The notes: generated by a model not told the origin, from the letters alone. A DNA stretch of 64,000 bases from Porticoccus sp950063125 (GCF_963973895.1 NZ_CAXBBF010000006.1); one strand, 5' to 3'; shown: positions 1 through 8,272, counted from the first letter of the stretch. Translations and numbers: made by a program.

Positions 1-715
1 CGATACGCTTAAAGGCCTCCTCACGCATCCAGTGACCGTAGCGACGCACGTCTTCGGCCAGGCCCTTGGCGCCGGACCAGTCCTCATTCATTGCTTGGCC
101 TGGGCGGACGCTGTCCTTGCCACTTGTATTCAGCTCCGGTAGTGGTCCGACTGGCGCTTGACCCGCAAACTTGGGCGGAATCTCGATCATCGCCTTGTTG
201 ATCATCACCGCGACGGGATTCAGGTCGCTGGCGTAGCTTTCCAGCCCCAGTCGCTGGGCCTCCAACGGAATGGCGCCACCACCGGCGAAAGGATCATGGA
301 ATGCGGGAAGCTTTTCTGGGTCAAAGAGTTCGGCCGCTTGCGGGTGGTTACGATTCAGATGGCAGGTTTCGCGCCAGCTCTCCCAGATTGCTGCGCGAGC
401 GCGGTTTAGCACCTCTTCGTTATTGGTGTTTTCCCACTTCACCAGATCGCGAATGATCTGGAACAGCTTCTCCCGCTTGATTTCCGCTTCTTTTTTGTTG
501 ACGCCATGCCCCAGTTCGCGCTGATAGCCTGGGTCGTTGACCAATTGAGCGAACAGGATGGCCCGAGCCGCTGCCAGTGGACGACGCGCCCACCACAGGT
601 GCAGGGTGCTGGGGTGGCCGTGGCGGATAGATTTTTCCCGCGCAGCGGCGACGTTTATGTCATCCAGCGGCAGCGCGACCTCAATCAGCTTTTTGGGTGC
701 TTTTATTGGTGTCAT
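1..715 (-). CDS. DUF1156 DNA adenine methylase, DrmMI-like (3' end outside window)
   Basis: The first 238 codons are visible; the gene runs off the left edge. Residues about 10-60 carry the DUF1156 signature (EVALPLD, AREKSIRHGHPSTLHLWWARRP). A methyltransferase motif I, DPFAGGG, lies at 141-147 and an acidic SDLNP at 163-167, as expected for SAM binding. The ATG at 715 follows the NYN stop codon by six bases, so the two are co-transcribed. Family knowledge: DUF1156 methylases are the DrmMI component of class 1 DISARM, modifying host DNA so that it is spared. The catalytic (N/D)PPY motif would lie beyond the window, so methylase activity is inferred from fold and context. Confidence 0.85.
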   Translation of the reverse strand, partial: MTPIKAPKKLIEVALPLDDINVAAAREKSIRHGHPSTLHLWWARRPLAAARAILFAQLVNDPGYQRELGHGVNKKEAEIKREKLFQIIRDLVKWENTNNEEVLNRARAAIWESWRETCHLNRNHPQAAELFDPEKLPAFHDPFAGGGAIPLEAQRLGLESYASDLNPVAVMINKAMIEIPPKFAGQAPVGPLPELNTSGKDSVRPGQAMNEDWSGAKGLAEDVRRYGHWMREEAFKRI

Positions 716-721
716 AATTTC

Positions 722-1339
722 TCAATACCATTGGGTCGGTCGTTTCAACACATAGCCCGAAACAGTTGTAATTTCATTGGGTAAAAGGTTGGTCCTTAAT
801 TTGTCCTGACCGATGACAAAATGGCCGTGCGCCGCTTGTTTGAGTTGAGCGGAGCGCCTCTCCGGTGGAAAGGCGACAATCAGGCGTTTGTTGGGGAAAC
901 GGTCACGCACCTTTTTTATTGGTGTGGTGAGGTCACTATCGCCGGAGACAATGATGGCGGTATCGTAGTTATCTCCGTAGGCATCCACCAGCAATTGCGA
1001 GGCAATGTTCACATCGGTCATTTTTTCTTCGTGGCTAGTCCAGGTCGCGCCACAACTCCGACAAGTTTGCTGCTTGGGTAAATAGTGACCAAAATGACAA
1101 CTAATGTCCGGTCGGGTTGCCAAGGCATCGAGCCACAAGGATTGTCGATCGGCGTCCTGGCTGGCGCTAGTGTTGCGAATCCGTGCCGTAAAGTAGTGGC
1201 AGTGCTCAAACTGCTGATGGGGCTTTAGAAATGACCGGGTCATGGCCGCCAGATCCAGCCAATAGTAGCGACGCCAGTCCTTAGCTCTGAGGCCGAAATA
1301 GAAGTTGAAACCGTCGATATAGCTGATTACACGATTCAT
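722..1339 (-). CDS. NYN-domain putative RNase/nuclease in DISARM-like operon
   Basis: A 205-aa NYN (PIN-like) domain protein. The fold is recognisable from YIDGFN at residues 7-12 (Asp9), MTDVNIA around Asp109 and SGDSDL at 132-137 (Asp134, Asp136), the acidic residues that bind metal in NYN nucleases. A CxxC pair at 93/96 is inserted before the second acidic block and could bind zinc. An RBS-like GGAG precedes the ATG by eight bases. It sits between the helicase and the methylase, six bases before the latter. Known NYN proteins are often RNA or DNA nucleases; the substrate here cannot be read from sequence. It is not a canonical DISARM subunit, so an effector or accessory role is inference. 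Confidence 0.8.
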   Translation of the reverse strand: MNRVISYIDGFNFYFGLRAKDWRRYYWLDLAAMTRSFLKPHQQFEHCHYFTARIRNTSASQDADRQSLWLDALATRPDISCHFGHYLPKQQTCRSCGATWTSHEEKMTDVNIASQLLVDAYGDNYDTAIIVSGDSDLTTPIKKVRDRFPNKRLIVAFPPERRSAQLKQAAHGHFVIGQDKLRTNLLPNEITTVSGYVLKRPTQWY

Positions 1340-1414
1340 TGAACCCGCTCCATCAACTTAATCACAGGTTGACATGCTGAGCTCAAGATCCTATATTCCC
1401 CCCCATGAACCCCA

Positions 1415-1485
1415 CCGAGGATAGCATCCTCGGCCCGACGCCAGCCTTGAGCTGGCGTCTCTATTTCTGGACTTTGAAATCCAGA
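1415..1485 (-). other. Three consecutive stem-loops in helicase-NYN intergenic leader
   Basis: The 169-bp gap between helicase and NYN gene holds three perfect inverted repeats in a row: 1415-1422/1426-1433 (8 bp, 3-nt loop), 1437-1445/1451-1459 (9 bp, 5-nt loop) and 1466-1471/1480-1485 (6 bp, 8-nt loop). Read on the minus strand they lie after the helicase stop and before the NYN start, with no long U-tract. They could be a processing, attenuation or small-RNA element; the function is unknown. Confidence 0.6.
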
Positions 1486-1508
1486 TTCTTGGTTAAATTC
1501 TTTTATAA

Positions 1509-4500
1509 TCATACGGTTGTCTCTGGCGCTACAGCCTTGGACAGTAAGTCGTCGAGGTCGTAATTGATACTGGCCACAGCAAAGTCGGGCTCAGAATTAA
1601 ACGGATTGCAGACATAGTAGGGGCCTTCAAAGTTATCGCCGTCGACAATCACAATGGCCAGCCAGAATTTTTCGGCCTGGTTGAGTGCGTAAATAATCTC
1701 GTTGCGACTGACTGTGATAGTTTCCTGGCCTTTGGCACGGCCTTTGACCTCGATATGCCGATCAGGCGGTAATGACCCGTCTGAGTTTGCCGGAGGCCTT
1801 GCCGTCACGTCCCAGCCGCACTTTTCAGCAGAAACATCCTTCACAGCGTGTCCGCAAGCCTTTTCGCTATCGATAACCGCATTCATGGCAACCTGCTCAA
1901 TACGCGCGCGTGCCTGAGCATCCGCAGTAAAGGTGGTTTCGCCTTTGCGCATCGATAGCAGTCCTTGCGGAACCACCAAGGCACCACCAATCACAACGGG
2001 TGTGCTGGAGATGACGTTTTTCATGGCTGCGAGTTCTCGTTTGCGTTGGTTCAGGCGCTCGGTCAGCTCATCGACTCGTCGTCGCGCCATCTCCGGCTGC
2101 ATACGAGGTTGTTTGCCTGCCGCTACATCGTCGGTGAGTTTGATGTATCGGTCGGACCAGTAGCTGATCTCCTTCACTAGCCGCTCGTTGACTGCTGTTA
2201 GTACTTTGTCTGCCTGCCGTTCTCGGCGAGTTTTAACTTCCTGGTAGTGCTCTGGGACCAGATGTAGGGAAGCATGACTAAGCGCCAGGCCTTCAAGATT
2301 TCCGGTGATCCAAGGAGCATTCAGGATGTCCTGAACCAGCTTGTGGTCAGACGTATCAATGGGCTGCAGATCAAGGTGAGGTGCCCAGCCGGCATGGAAG
2401 GTCTCGCCGTGCTGATCAATCTCCACAAACTGCAAGCGGCGAGAGGCGATGGTGGATTTTCCGTTCTCTTTGTCGCCACCATCATTGATGCCTTCGCGAA
2501 TTATGTGGTCGACCATGAACAGAATTTTTGGCTCAATACCGTCGTCATTCGGATCTACCAACACGGCACCCTGTTTGAGTTTGCTGCGGTGAGCCTGGAG
2601 TACCAAGTCTGTTGCAGCATGCATTAGGGGGTGACCGGGGTGAATAAGGTCGGCCATGGGTTTGCCGGTAACCCGGACAAGCTGCTTCTCAAAGCAGATA
2701 CGCTCGTACTTTTTCAGAACGGGTGTGCGGCTTTCACCGATAATGCGGTCCCGCTCACGAATGGCCGCTGGCACATGGCGTACTTCATAACGCCCGGCTT
2801 CCCGGGGACGCATCTCCCCCGTCAATATTTGGAAGGCCTCGGTGAAAAAGGCGCGGATAAAATAAGGCTGAAGCTTGCGCGCTTCGGCCTTTTCCATCTC
2901 TTCCTTTACAGCGTACAGGTCATCCAGTGACATATGTTGTTCAACTAGAGCATTCCGGCGCAGGATTTCCTTTAGATGGTCGGTATCTAGAGCGCCGTCG
3001 ATCACTTGGTTCAGCTTGTCTTTGACCTCGGGCGATTCCCCGTAACGAATAGCCTCAATGAGCAGGTCCTTCAGGGATTTATTCTCGAATGCTTCGCCCA
3101 GAATGTCGAAGACTTTGCCGCCTAAAGCCTGCTTTTCGATTTCCAACTTATCGAACAGTTTCTGGAATACATCGCCCTCTCGCGTTTCGTTGGCAACAAG
3201 ATTCCAAAGGTGACAGACCTCAGTTTGACCAATGCGGTGGATACGGCCAAAACGCTGTTCGAGTCGGTTGGGGTTCCACGGCAAGTCGTAATTTACCATT
3301 AGGCTGGCGTTCTGCAGGTTTACACCTTCGCCTGCAGCATCCGTGGCGACCAGCACCAGTACATCTGGATCGTTTCGAAACTCTTCCTGTGCTCTGCGTC
3401 TGGCGTCGCGATTGGTGCCGCCGTGGATAGTGATCACTGCACCTGGGTCTCCCAACAGACCACGAATCCGATGAACCAGGTAATTTAGTGTGTCTTTATG
3501 CTCGGTAAAGATAATCAATTTTCGTCGGCTACCACTAGCAGTGTACATCTCGGGCTGGTCTTGTAGCAGATGAGAAAGCTCTTCCCATTTTTTGTCGTTG
3601 CCGGATTGAACAACTGTCATTGCCTGGTATTCCAGGTATTTGAGGATTACGATTTCGGCTTCAAGCTCTGGGATGGTTTCAGCTGCGGTGGCCTGGTCAA
3701 CCACCTGGTCGACGACCATCTCGTACTCTTCGGCACTCAGCTCTTCATCCATCTCATCGATGTTTTCAGGCACATCAACCTGTTTGGTGACCTGGTACTC
3801 GCCAAGAGTTTCCGCGACACCGTTCTGCCCCGACTTTTTAACCCCTTCGCCGCGGGCTAAAAGCTTCATTTCATCCAGGCGAGCTTCAAGGCGCTTTCTC
3901 CGACGCTTGAGAGATTGATAAATGGCCTCTGGGCTTGAGGCTAAACGGCGCTGCAGCATGGTCAGCGCGAAACCGACCGTGCCTTTACGCTTCCCATCGA
4001 GGTTGTCCGCCCGATTCATCTCGTTGCGGACGTAGTCTGTCACTTCTGCATAAAGGGCTGCTTCAGCGTCTGAGAGGCCATAATTGGCCGTGTAGGCGCG
4101 GCGCTCGGGGAACAGTGGCGTACCATCAAATTTAAGCAGTTCTTCCTTGACCATGCGCCGCATCATGTCGGAGACATCAACCTTGTGAGCCCCTTCGCGG
4201 AACTTGCCATAAAAACGGTCACCGTCCAGCAAGGAGAGCCAGATCTGAAAGTCCTCTTCCTTCCCGTTGTGTGGGGTAGCGGTCATTAGCAGGAAGTGAC
4301 GGGTGATTGAGCCCAATAGCTCACCGAGCTGGAAGCGCTTGGTCTTGTTAACCTTGCTCCCAAAGTAGTTGGCAGAAAGCTTGTGAGCTTCGTCAACGAT
4401 GATCAGGTCCCACTCGGTGTTTTTGAGTTTCTCTTGGTAATCTTCATTTCGGGAGAGCTGGTCCAGACGACAGATTAGCTGGTTGGCTTCGTCGAAAAAA

Positions 4501-5081
4501 TTACCAGAGGCACATTGCTCCTGCTTTTCACGACTGAAAATCTCGAATTGAACGCCAAATTTCTCCAGTAATTCATCCTGCCACTGATCGGTGAGTCCAC
4601 CTGGCGAAACGATCAGAATGCGCTTGGCATCGGCGCGCATCAGCAGTTCCCGAATCAGCAGGCCAGCCATAATGGTTTTACCGGAGCCGGGGTCATCGGC
4701 CAATACAAATCGCAGCGGCTGCCGGGGCAGCATGGCTTCATATACTGCTGATATTTGGTGAGGCAGGGGCTCTACGTTGGAGGTGTGCACCGCCATCATG
4801 GGATCAAACAGTGCTGCCTGGGTTATACGATAGGCTTCTAGACCAAGCTTGAAGTCCGCACCTGGAGCATCAAATGCCCAAGGGCGGCCAGCTCCAGCCA
4901 GTTCCAGGCGGGCTTCATCAGAACGAAACAACATCTGTTCATTCAGCCGACCTTGGCCGTCCTTGTAGTAAACGGTCAGAGCGTGGTCGCCAACCGGCTC
5001 GGTTTGAACAATGCGAACGATCTCGTCAGCTTGGAGGCCACGGATCTGGGCATCTTTTTTTATGTCTTCCAGCTTGAGCAT
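1509..5081 (-). CDS. SNF2/DEAH superfamily 2 helicase with DUF3883-like C-terminus, DrmD-like
   Basis: A 1190-aa ATP-dependent helicase or translocase. Walker A is DPGSGKT at 130-136 and motif II is DEAH at 230-233; LLMTATPHNG is motif III, and RFGRIHRIGQ near 615 is motif VI of the second RecA lobe. A long helical middle follows. The last about 110 residues (GWDVTAR, HIEVKGR, then a helix) match the DUF3883 pattern, a PD-(D/E)XK-like fold. Family knowledge: helicases of this architecture act as DrmD, the first gene of class 1 DISARM, upstream of drmMI. The same order is seen here with a NYN gene interposed. Assignment to DISARM rests on this partner; drmA, drmB and drmC would be left of the window. 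Confidence 0.8.
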   Translation of the reverse strand: MLKLEDIKKDAQIRGLQADEIVRIVQTEPVGDHALTVYYKDGQGRLNEQMLFRSDEARLELAGAGRPWAFDAPGADFKLGLEAYRITQAALFDPMMAVHTSNVEPLPHQISAVYEAMLPRQPLRFVLADDPGSGKTIMAGLLIRELLMRADAKRILIVSPGGLTDQWQDELLEKFGVQFEIFSREKQEQCASGNFFDEANQLICRLDQLSRNEDYQEKLKNTEWDLIIVDEAHKLSANYFGSKVNKTKRFQLGELLGSITRHFLLMTATPHNGKEEDFQIWLSLLDGDRFYGKFREGAHKVDVSDMMRRMVKEELLKFDGTPLFPERRAYTANYGLSDAEAALYAEVTDYVRNEMNRADNLDGKRKGTVGFALTMLQRRLASSPEAIYQSLKRRRKRLEARLDEMKLLARGEGVKKSGQNGVAETLGEYQVTKQVDVPENIDEMDEELSAEEYEMVVDQVVDQATAAETIPELEAEIVILKYLEYQAMTVVQSGNDKKWEELSHLLQDQPEMYTASGSRRKLIIFTEHKDTLNYLVHRIRGLLGDPGAVITIHGGTNRDARRRAQEEFRNDPDVLVLVATDAAGEGVNLQNASLMVNYDLPWNPNRLEQRFGRIHRIGQTEVCHLWNLVANETREGDVFQKLFDKLEIEKQALGGKVFDILGEAFENKSLKDLLIEAIRYGESPEVKDKLNQVIDGALDTDHLKEILRRNALVEQHMSLDDLYAVKEEMEKAEARKLQPYFIRAFFTEAFQILTGEMRPREAGRYEVRHVPAAIRERDRIIGESRTPVLKKYERICFEKQLVRVTGKPMADLIHPGHPLMHAATDLVLQAHRSKLKQGAVLVDPNDDGIEPKILFMVDHIIREGINDGGDKENGKSTIASRRLQFVEIDQHGETFHAGWAPHLDLQPIDTSDHKLVQDILNAPWITGNLEGLALSHASLHLVPEHYQEVKTRRERQADKVLTAVNERLVKEISYWSDRYIKLTDDVAAGKQPRMQPEMARRRVDELTERLNQRKRELAAMKNVISSTPVVIGGALVVPQGLLSMRKGETTFTADAQARARIEQVAMNAVIDSEKACGHAVKDVSAEKCGWDVTARPPANSDGSLPPDRHIEVKGRAKGQETITVSRNEIIYALNQAEKFWLAIVIVDGDNFEGPYYVCNPFNSEPDFAVASINYDLDDLLSKAVAPETTV

Positions 5082-5311
5082 GTTGCTGCATCCCTACTTT
5101 TCGGCAGCCTTACCGGAGCGAACCCATCTATCCACTTCGTTTTAACTTGAACATTCAGCGGTGACCGACACAGCGGCCGGGCATAGCCTAAGTGACTACT
5201 ACTACAAAGCAAAGCTTAACTTAAAGTTTGAATAGTACAATGGAGCACAACCCGTGATCACTCGAGTAGTATTATCGGAGCCGGTCTTGATAGTCCAAAG
5301 AGTTTGAGGCG
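5082..5311. other. 230-bp gap upstream of helicase, no gene seen
   Basis: This stretch separates the helicase start from the 79-codon gene. It is A/T rich around 5205-5240 and probably carries the helicase promoter. I see no clear -35/-10 pair, no RNA gene and no terminator with a U-tract. Confidence 0.4.
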
Positions 5312-5551
5312 TTAGAACAGGCCCTCGGCATCTTGTTTAGGGGATTCACCATTCTCCTTAAACTGCTCGGCATCCTCTTTGAAGTCTCTAAGAACTCTCT
5401 CTACCAACCGCCGGAATTGTTCTTCCAAATCATCAAGGTTAGCCCTCTCTTTGGGTAAGGAAAGCCATAGAACTTGCAGGCAATCTCTCAGTCGTTGATC
5501 GACACCAGACAAGGATGCTGCATAATCTTTTGAACCATATTTTCTAATCAT
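5312..5551 (-). CDS. Hypothetical 79-aa charged protein
   Basis: A short, highly charged, predicted helical protein without recognised family. The ATG at 5551 is preferred over an in-frame ATG at 5599 because GGAG lies seven bases upstream of it. Leu, Arg and Glu spacing around residues 30-60 (DDLEEQFRRLVERVLRDF) suggests an amphipathic helix able to oligomerise. It is co-oriented with the amidohydrolase upstream and the helicase downstream, so it may be cargo of the same defence island. No transmembrane segment or cysteine motif is seen. It is A/T richer than the helicase. Function unknown. Confidence 0.55.
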   Translation of the reverse strand: MIRKYGSKDYAASLSGVDQRLRDCLQVLWLSLPKERANLDDLEEQFRRLVERVLRDFKEDAEQFKENGESPKQDAEGLF

Positions 5552-5657
5552 TGCACTTCTCCATATTAACTGTTTGTTGTTTTGTAACCGTTTTATCACT
5601 GCTTCAACTGAGGGGTTAATCCGTCAAGATTAATTTCCCTGAAGAAATATGAAGGTA

Positions 5658-6503
5658 TCACTGATTTTGTGGATGTGAATCAGGCATTTCTAAGGACTCT
5701 GTTGAAGGCTTCACAAATTCGTTCATACAGAGCCGAATTAGATCTACCAGCCTTTTATGCAACCGCAATGAATGCGAATTCATAATGGGAAGATTTTTTT
5801 CTTTAACTGCATCTTGACTGTACTCAGGAACCCGTTGATCGAGATACAGTTTTCGATTCACCTCGATCATGACAGCCAACACGCGCTTGTCGCCTTGAAA
5901 AGCTTCGGGTAGAACACAACCGGAGTAAGGAGTGTTTATCGCAACGTTGTAACCCCAATGTGTTAATTTTTCCACGAGAAGTTGAACAAGTTCTCGGGGT
6001 GTATTGCTGTTCGTGGTTCCCAGACAAATATCTGGTCGTTTTGCCTCATCTTTCTCCACCGGGAAGGGCTGATCCGGGAAGGAGTGACAATCAATAAGCA
6101 GGCAGCCGTTATGGCAATCCAGGGAGGCCTGTACCGCTACGTCCAATGCTTTATGGTGGGGGTGGTAATACAGGTCGAGGAGCTTATTTCTTTCTTCTTC
6201 GGATAACGTTCTCCGAATACGTTGACCTCTTGAGCCATGAGTATAGAGACACCCACGCCCTGTGAGGGCCATAGGTTCACTTTCATCTGCCAAAAACCGT
6301 TCTGTATCTACCAGAATACGATTAACTTTAGCTGTTACCTTATGAACATTATCAATGGCAAACAGCTTGTCCGTATACCAATCTGTCTGGATCATTGTTT
6401 CATAGATGGTGACCCATTCGGGGACAATATATTGATCGTCATATTCACTAATCCCTTCCCATCTTGCATGGGGGATATTGAGTACGATGGGGTCTTTAGT
6501 CAT
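5658..6503 (-). CDS. N-formylglutamate amidohydrolase family protein
   Basis: A 281-aa member of the FGase family (PF05013), zinc-type hydrolases that classically split N-formyl-L-glutamate in histidine catabolism. Visible motifs are NIPHAR near residue 9, HPHH at 114-117, DCHSFP at 138-143, NTPYSG at 190-195 and EVNRKLY at 214-220, which supply the metal ligands and substrate pocket. The ATG at 6503 is chosen because GGAGAA lies a few bases upstream; a longer reading to 6587 adds an unlike N-terminus. No hut genes are nearby. The surroundings are defence and mobile genes, so a role other than histidine catabolism is possible but unproven. A palindrome at 6663-6678 lies in its upstream region. 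Confidence 0.85.
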   Translation of the reverse strand: MTKDPIVLNIPHARWEGISEYDDQYIVPEWVTIYETMIQTDWYTDKLFAIDNVHKVTAKVNRILVDTERFLADESEPMALTGRGCLYTHGSRGQRIRRTLSEEERNKLLDLYYHPHHKALDVAVQASLDCHNGCLLIDCHSFPDQPFPVEKDEAKRPDICLGTTNSNTPRELVQLLVEKLTHWGYNVAINTPYSGCVLPEAFQGDKRVLAVMIEVNRKLYLDQRVPEYSQDAVKEKNLPIMNSHSLRLHKRLVDLIRLCMNEFVKPSTESLEMPDSHPQNQ

Positions 6504-6662
6504 GCTGCTTTCTCCAGATCTTTGAGAGAGCAGATGGTGGGAAGCCTGATTGGTTGCCAGGTTGGCCACATCCGCCTGAATTGCCACTTTGGCTTTTCAG
6601 ACAACCACCTTGCCCAGGTAGGCAGGTTGGCGGAGCAGTTATGCTCTCTCACGATGTTTTAT

Positions 6663-6678
6663 CTAGGTAGCAACCTAG
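6663..6678. repeat. Palindromic candidate operator (ctaggt-agca-acctag)
   Basis: A perfect 6-bp inverted repeat with a 4-bp spacer lies between the divergent amidohydrolase and the small secreted protein gene, about 160 bp upstream of the former and 100 bp upstream of the latter. Its placement suits a repressor binding site, but no regulator gene is adjacent. Confidence 0.4.
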
Positions 6679-6710
6679 CTTAGACAAAAAAGCATGTCAA
6701 TGCGTAACCA

Positions 6711-6740
6711 TTGGACGCACTTACCACGCAAGAGTATCGT
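6711..6740 (+). promoter_or_regulatory. Possible sigma-70 promoter of the secreted 99-aa gene
   Basis: TTGGAC at 6711-6716 and TATCGT at 6735-6740 are separated by 18 bases, about 36 bases ahead of the start codon. Both hexamers deviate from consensus, so this is tentative. Confidence 0.3.
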
Positions 6741-6776
6741 CAATCGTTCTTAGCATGAAAATATGGGAGTTTAAAA

Positions 6777-7076
6777 ATGCGCAAGGCAATTGTGACTACA
6801 GCAATGACTGGAATAGCTCTAGTAGCAAGCCTAGCTTTTGCGACCACAGGTAAACCGATCGACGAAAAACGCATGGTATTTGGCTCAGCGAATACATATC
6901 CATTCGAACGGCTTGAAAATAAACAATTAAAAAAATTGGAGTTGGCCTATAGATGTTCTAAATCAGGAGAACAAACGTCCGGAAGGAACAAAATTTGTTA
7001 TTACAATTGCATGGGAAGCACAGTGGCTATAACAATAAGCAATCCTGGGATTTGCCCTTTGACTATTAACCGCTAA
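6777..7076 (+). CDS. Secreted 99-aa protein with four cysteines, unknown function
   Basis: A small exported protein. Residues 1-22 form a Sec signal peptide: Lys/Arg near the start, a hydrophobic core, then a cleavage site after SLAFA. The mature part is basic and has four cysteines (60, 74, 78, 93) that could make two disulfides, with CYYNC as the densest part. GGGAG seven bases upstream supports the ATG. It is the only plus-strand gene in the first 13 kb and converges on the cargo module of the integrated element. I do not recognise the family. A periplasmic or extracellular role is inferred from the signal peptide only. Confidence 0.6.
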   Translation: MRKAIVTTAMTGIALVASLAFATTGKPIDEKRMVFGSANTYPFERLENKQLKKLELAYRCSKSGEQTSGRNKICYYNCMGSTVAITISNPGICPLTINR

Positions 7077-7123
7077 ATCCCCAACTTGGAGGAGTTGAAT
7101 ACGGTCAACCCTCTATTTTTAAA

Positions 7124-7363
7124 TTATCTTTCGAGCAAATCTTTCGTTTCTCGAATAAGTTTATTGACACTTTTTCTGTGCTGAATGGTCGCTTTAGTCC
7201 ATAAGCCGGTCACAACTGGCCTACCCGTACTCGCACCACCATGAAGTCTACACCTGCCATTTTTCATCGCGGACCCACGGCAAGGTTTCCCTGTGCTCCT
7301 GGCCTTTGCACCACAATAGCTAATATTTGCAAATGGTTTATAGGGTTTACTCATTTTTTCCAT
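7124..7363 (-). CDS. HGGxSTG-domain small protein of mobile elements
   Basis: A 79-aa protein with CGAKARS at 17-23, Cys28, Cys38 and the hallmark LHGGASTG at 40-47. Three cysteines and a histidine (17, 28, 38, 41) look like a treble-clef or zinc-ribbon site. Proteins with this signature are common in prophages and integrative elements; their molecular function is not established. It overlaps the end of the upstream gene by 17 bases, so the two are translationally linked. A second in-frame ATG at 7354, with GGA just upstream, is an equally good start. It is the last gene of the minus-strand module. Confidence 0.75.
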   Translation of the reverse strand: MEKMSKPYKPFANISYCGAKARSTGKPCRGSAMKNGRCRLHGGASTGRPVVTGLWTKATIQHRKSVNKLIRETKDLLER

Positions 7364-7844
7364 TTAACCCACCCCCATGTTTCATCTCTCCAATGACTGC
7401 CTGCCCACCATTACAGACATTTACCTGCTGATGTTTGACCACAATGGTCTGCTGTCCTTTGCCTCGATGCTTATCCCATACTGCCGCGACATTTGAAAAT
7501 GCATTCGACAGACGGGCAGCATGCTTTACGTGCATAGTCCATCCAGCTACTGTCTGCTCCCTCTGTAATGCTAAATTACAGCTCTTCATCATTAAGTTAT
7601 TCAAGGCAATCATCTGTTGAGCGAGCATAGACTCAACTGCATCCGTCGGGTTGAGGGCTCCCAACTGCTGTACAGCCCAAGTTAAGTCGTCTTCCATAGC
7701 ACTTGGTGCCAAATGTGCAACATTCATTAGTGCTTGATCTTGCACTAATGGCAATTTTACACCGGTTGATTTTTCATAATCCTCCGTCGTCATAACATCG
7801 AAACTAAACTCTTTTTCAGGATCCATAAACGATACTTTATTCAT
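7347..7844 (-). CDS. Hypothetical 165-aa mobile-element protein
   Basis: A helical protein with no catalytic motif I can name. Residues about 60-130 are rich in Ala, Leu and Asn, as in helical bundle proteins. They are followed by QQTIVVKHQQVNV and a glycine-rich tail, a pattern I associate with small prophage and integrative-element proteins that neighbour HGGxSTG genes. Its ATG overlaps the stop of the preceding gene by four bases (ATGA) and its end overlaps the HGGxSTG gene, giving a tightly coupled three-gene cargo unit. Possible roles include DNA binding or packaging interference; none is shown by the sequence. Confidence 0.65.
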   Translation of the reverse strand: MNKVSFMDPEKEFSFDVMTTEDYEKSTGVKLPLVQDQALMNVAHLAPSAMEDDLTWAVQQLGALNPTDAVESMLAQQMIALNNLMMKSCNLALQREQTVAGWTMHVKHAARLSNAFSNVAAVWDKHRGKGQQTIVVKHQQVNVCNGGQAVIGEMKHGGGLNGKNE

Positions 7845-8272
7845 ACATCACCTTCTTGCCGAACAAAATACTGGGGATAGCAGCGGCCATCTACCAAGGT
7901 GTATTCCACCCCTTTTTCAACATGGTGCACATGCGTTTTACAGCACTTTGGGCAGATAGCGCGAGCCTTGCCACCCCACCACCCAACCACGTTAAGCACA
8001 GGAGCAGTAATGCCGTCCTGCGTGTAAGTCTTTTGCCAAGGTACACGATGTAAAAGGTATGTCTTATATGGCGACCTATGACCGCAGTGAGCTGCTCGCG
8101 CCATAAGCTCTTCATGACGAATACGGCGGCTTCCATGCTGATGTAATCGTTTGCAATGCTTGCACCAAAAAATTACTAATACATAGCCGGGGCAAGTGGA
8201 GTTAGGACGTTCACAAAGCACTTCGAATACAGGTAAACCTTCAATCCAACCGGGTATATCACGCATATTCAT
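7841..8272 (-). CDS. Hypothetical 143-aa protein with paired CxxC motifs
   Basis: The start is taken at the ATG at 8272 because GGAG lies seven bases upstream; an ATG at 8278 would leave almost no spacing. Cys37/Cys40 (WCKHC) and Cys107/Cys110 (CPKCC), with HCGH at 62-65 and THVHH after the second pair, suggest one or two zinc ribbons, hence a nucleic-acid-binding role. I do not recognise the family. It is the first of three overlapping cargo genes and lies just downstream of the iteron-like array following the primase gene. Confidence 0.6.
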   Translation of the reverse strand: MNMRDIPGWIEGLPVFEVLCERPNSTCPGYVLVIFWCKHCKRLHQHGSRRIRHEELMARAAHCGHRSPYKTYLLHRVPWQKTYTQDGITAPVLNVVGWWGGKARAICPKCCKTHVHHVEKGVEYTLVDGRCYPQYFVRQEGDV

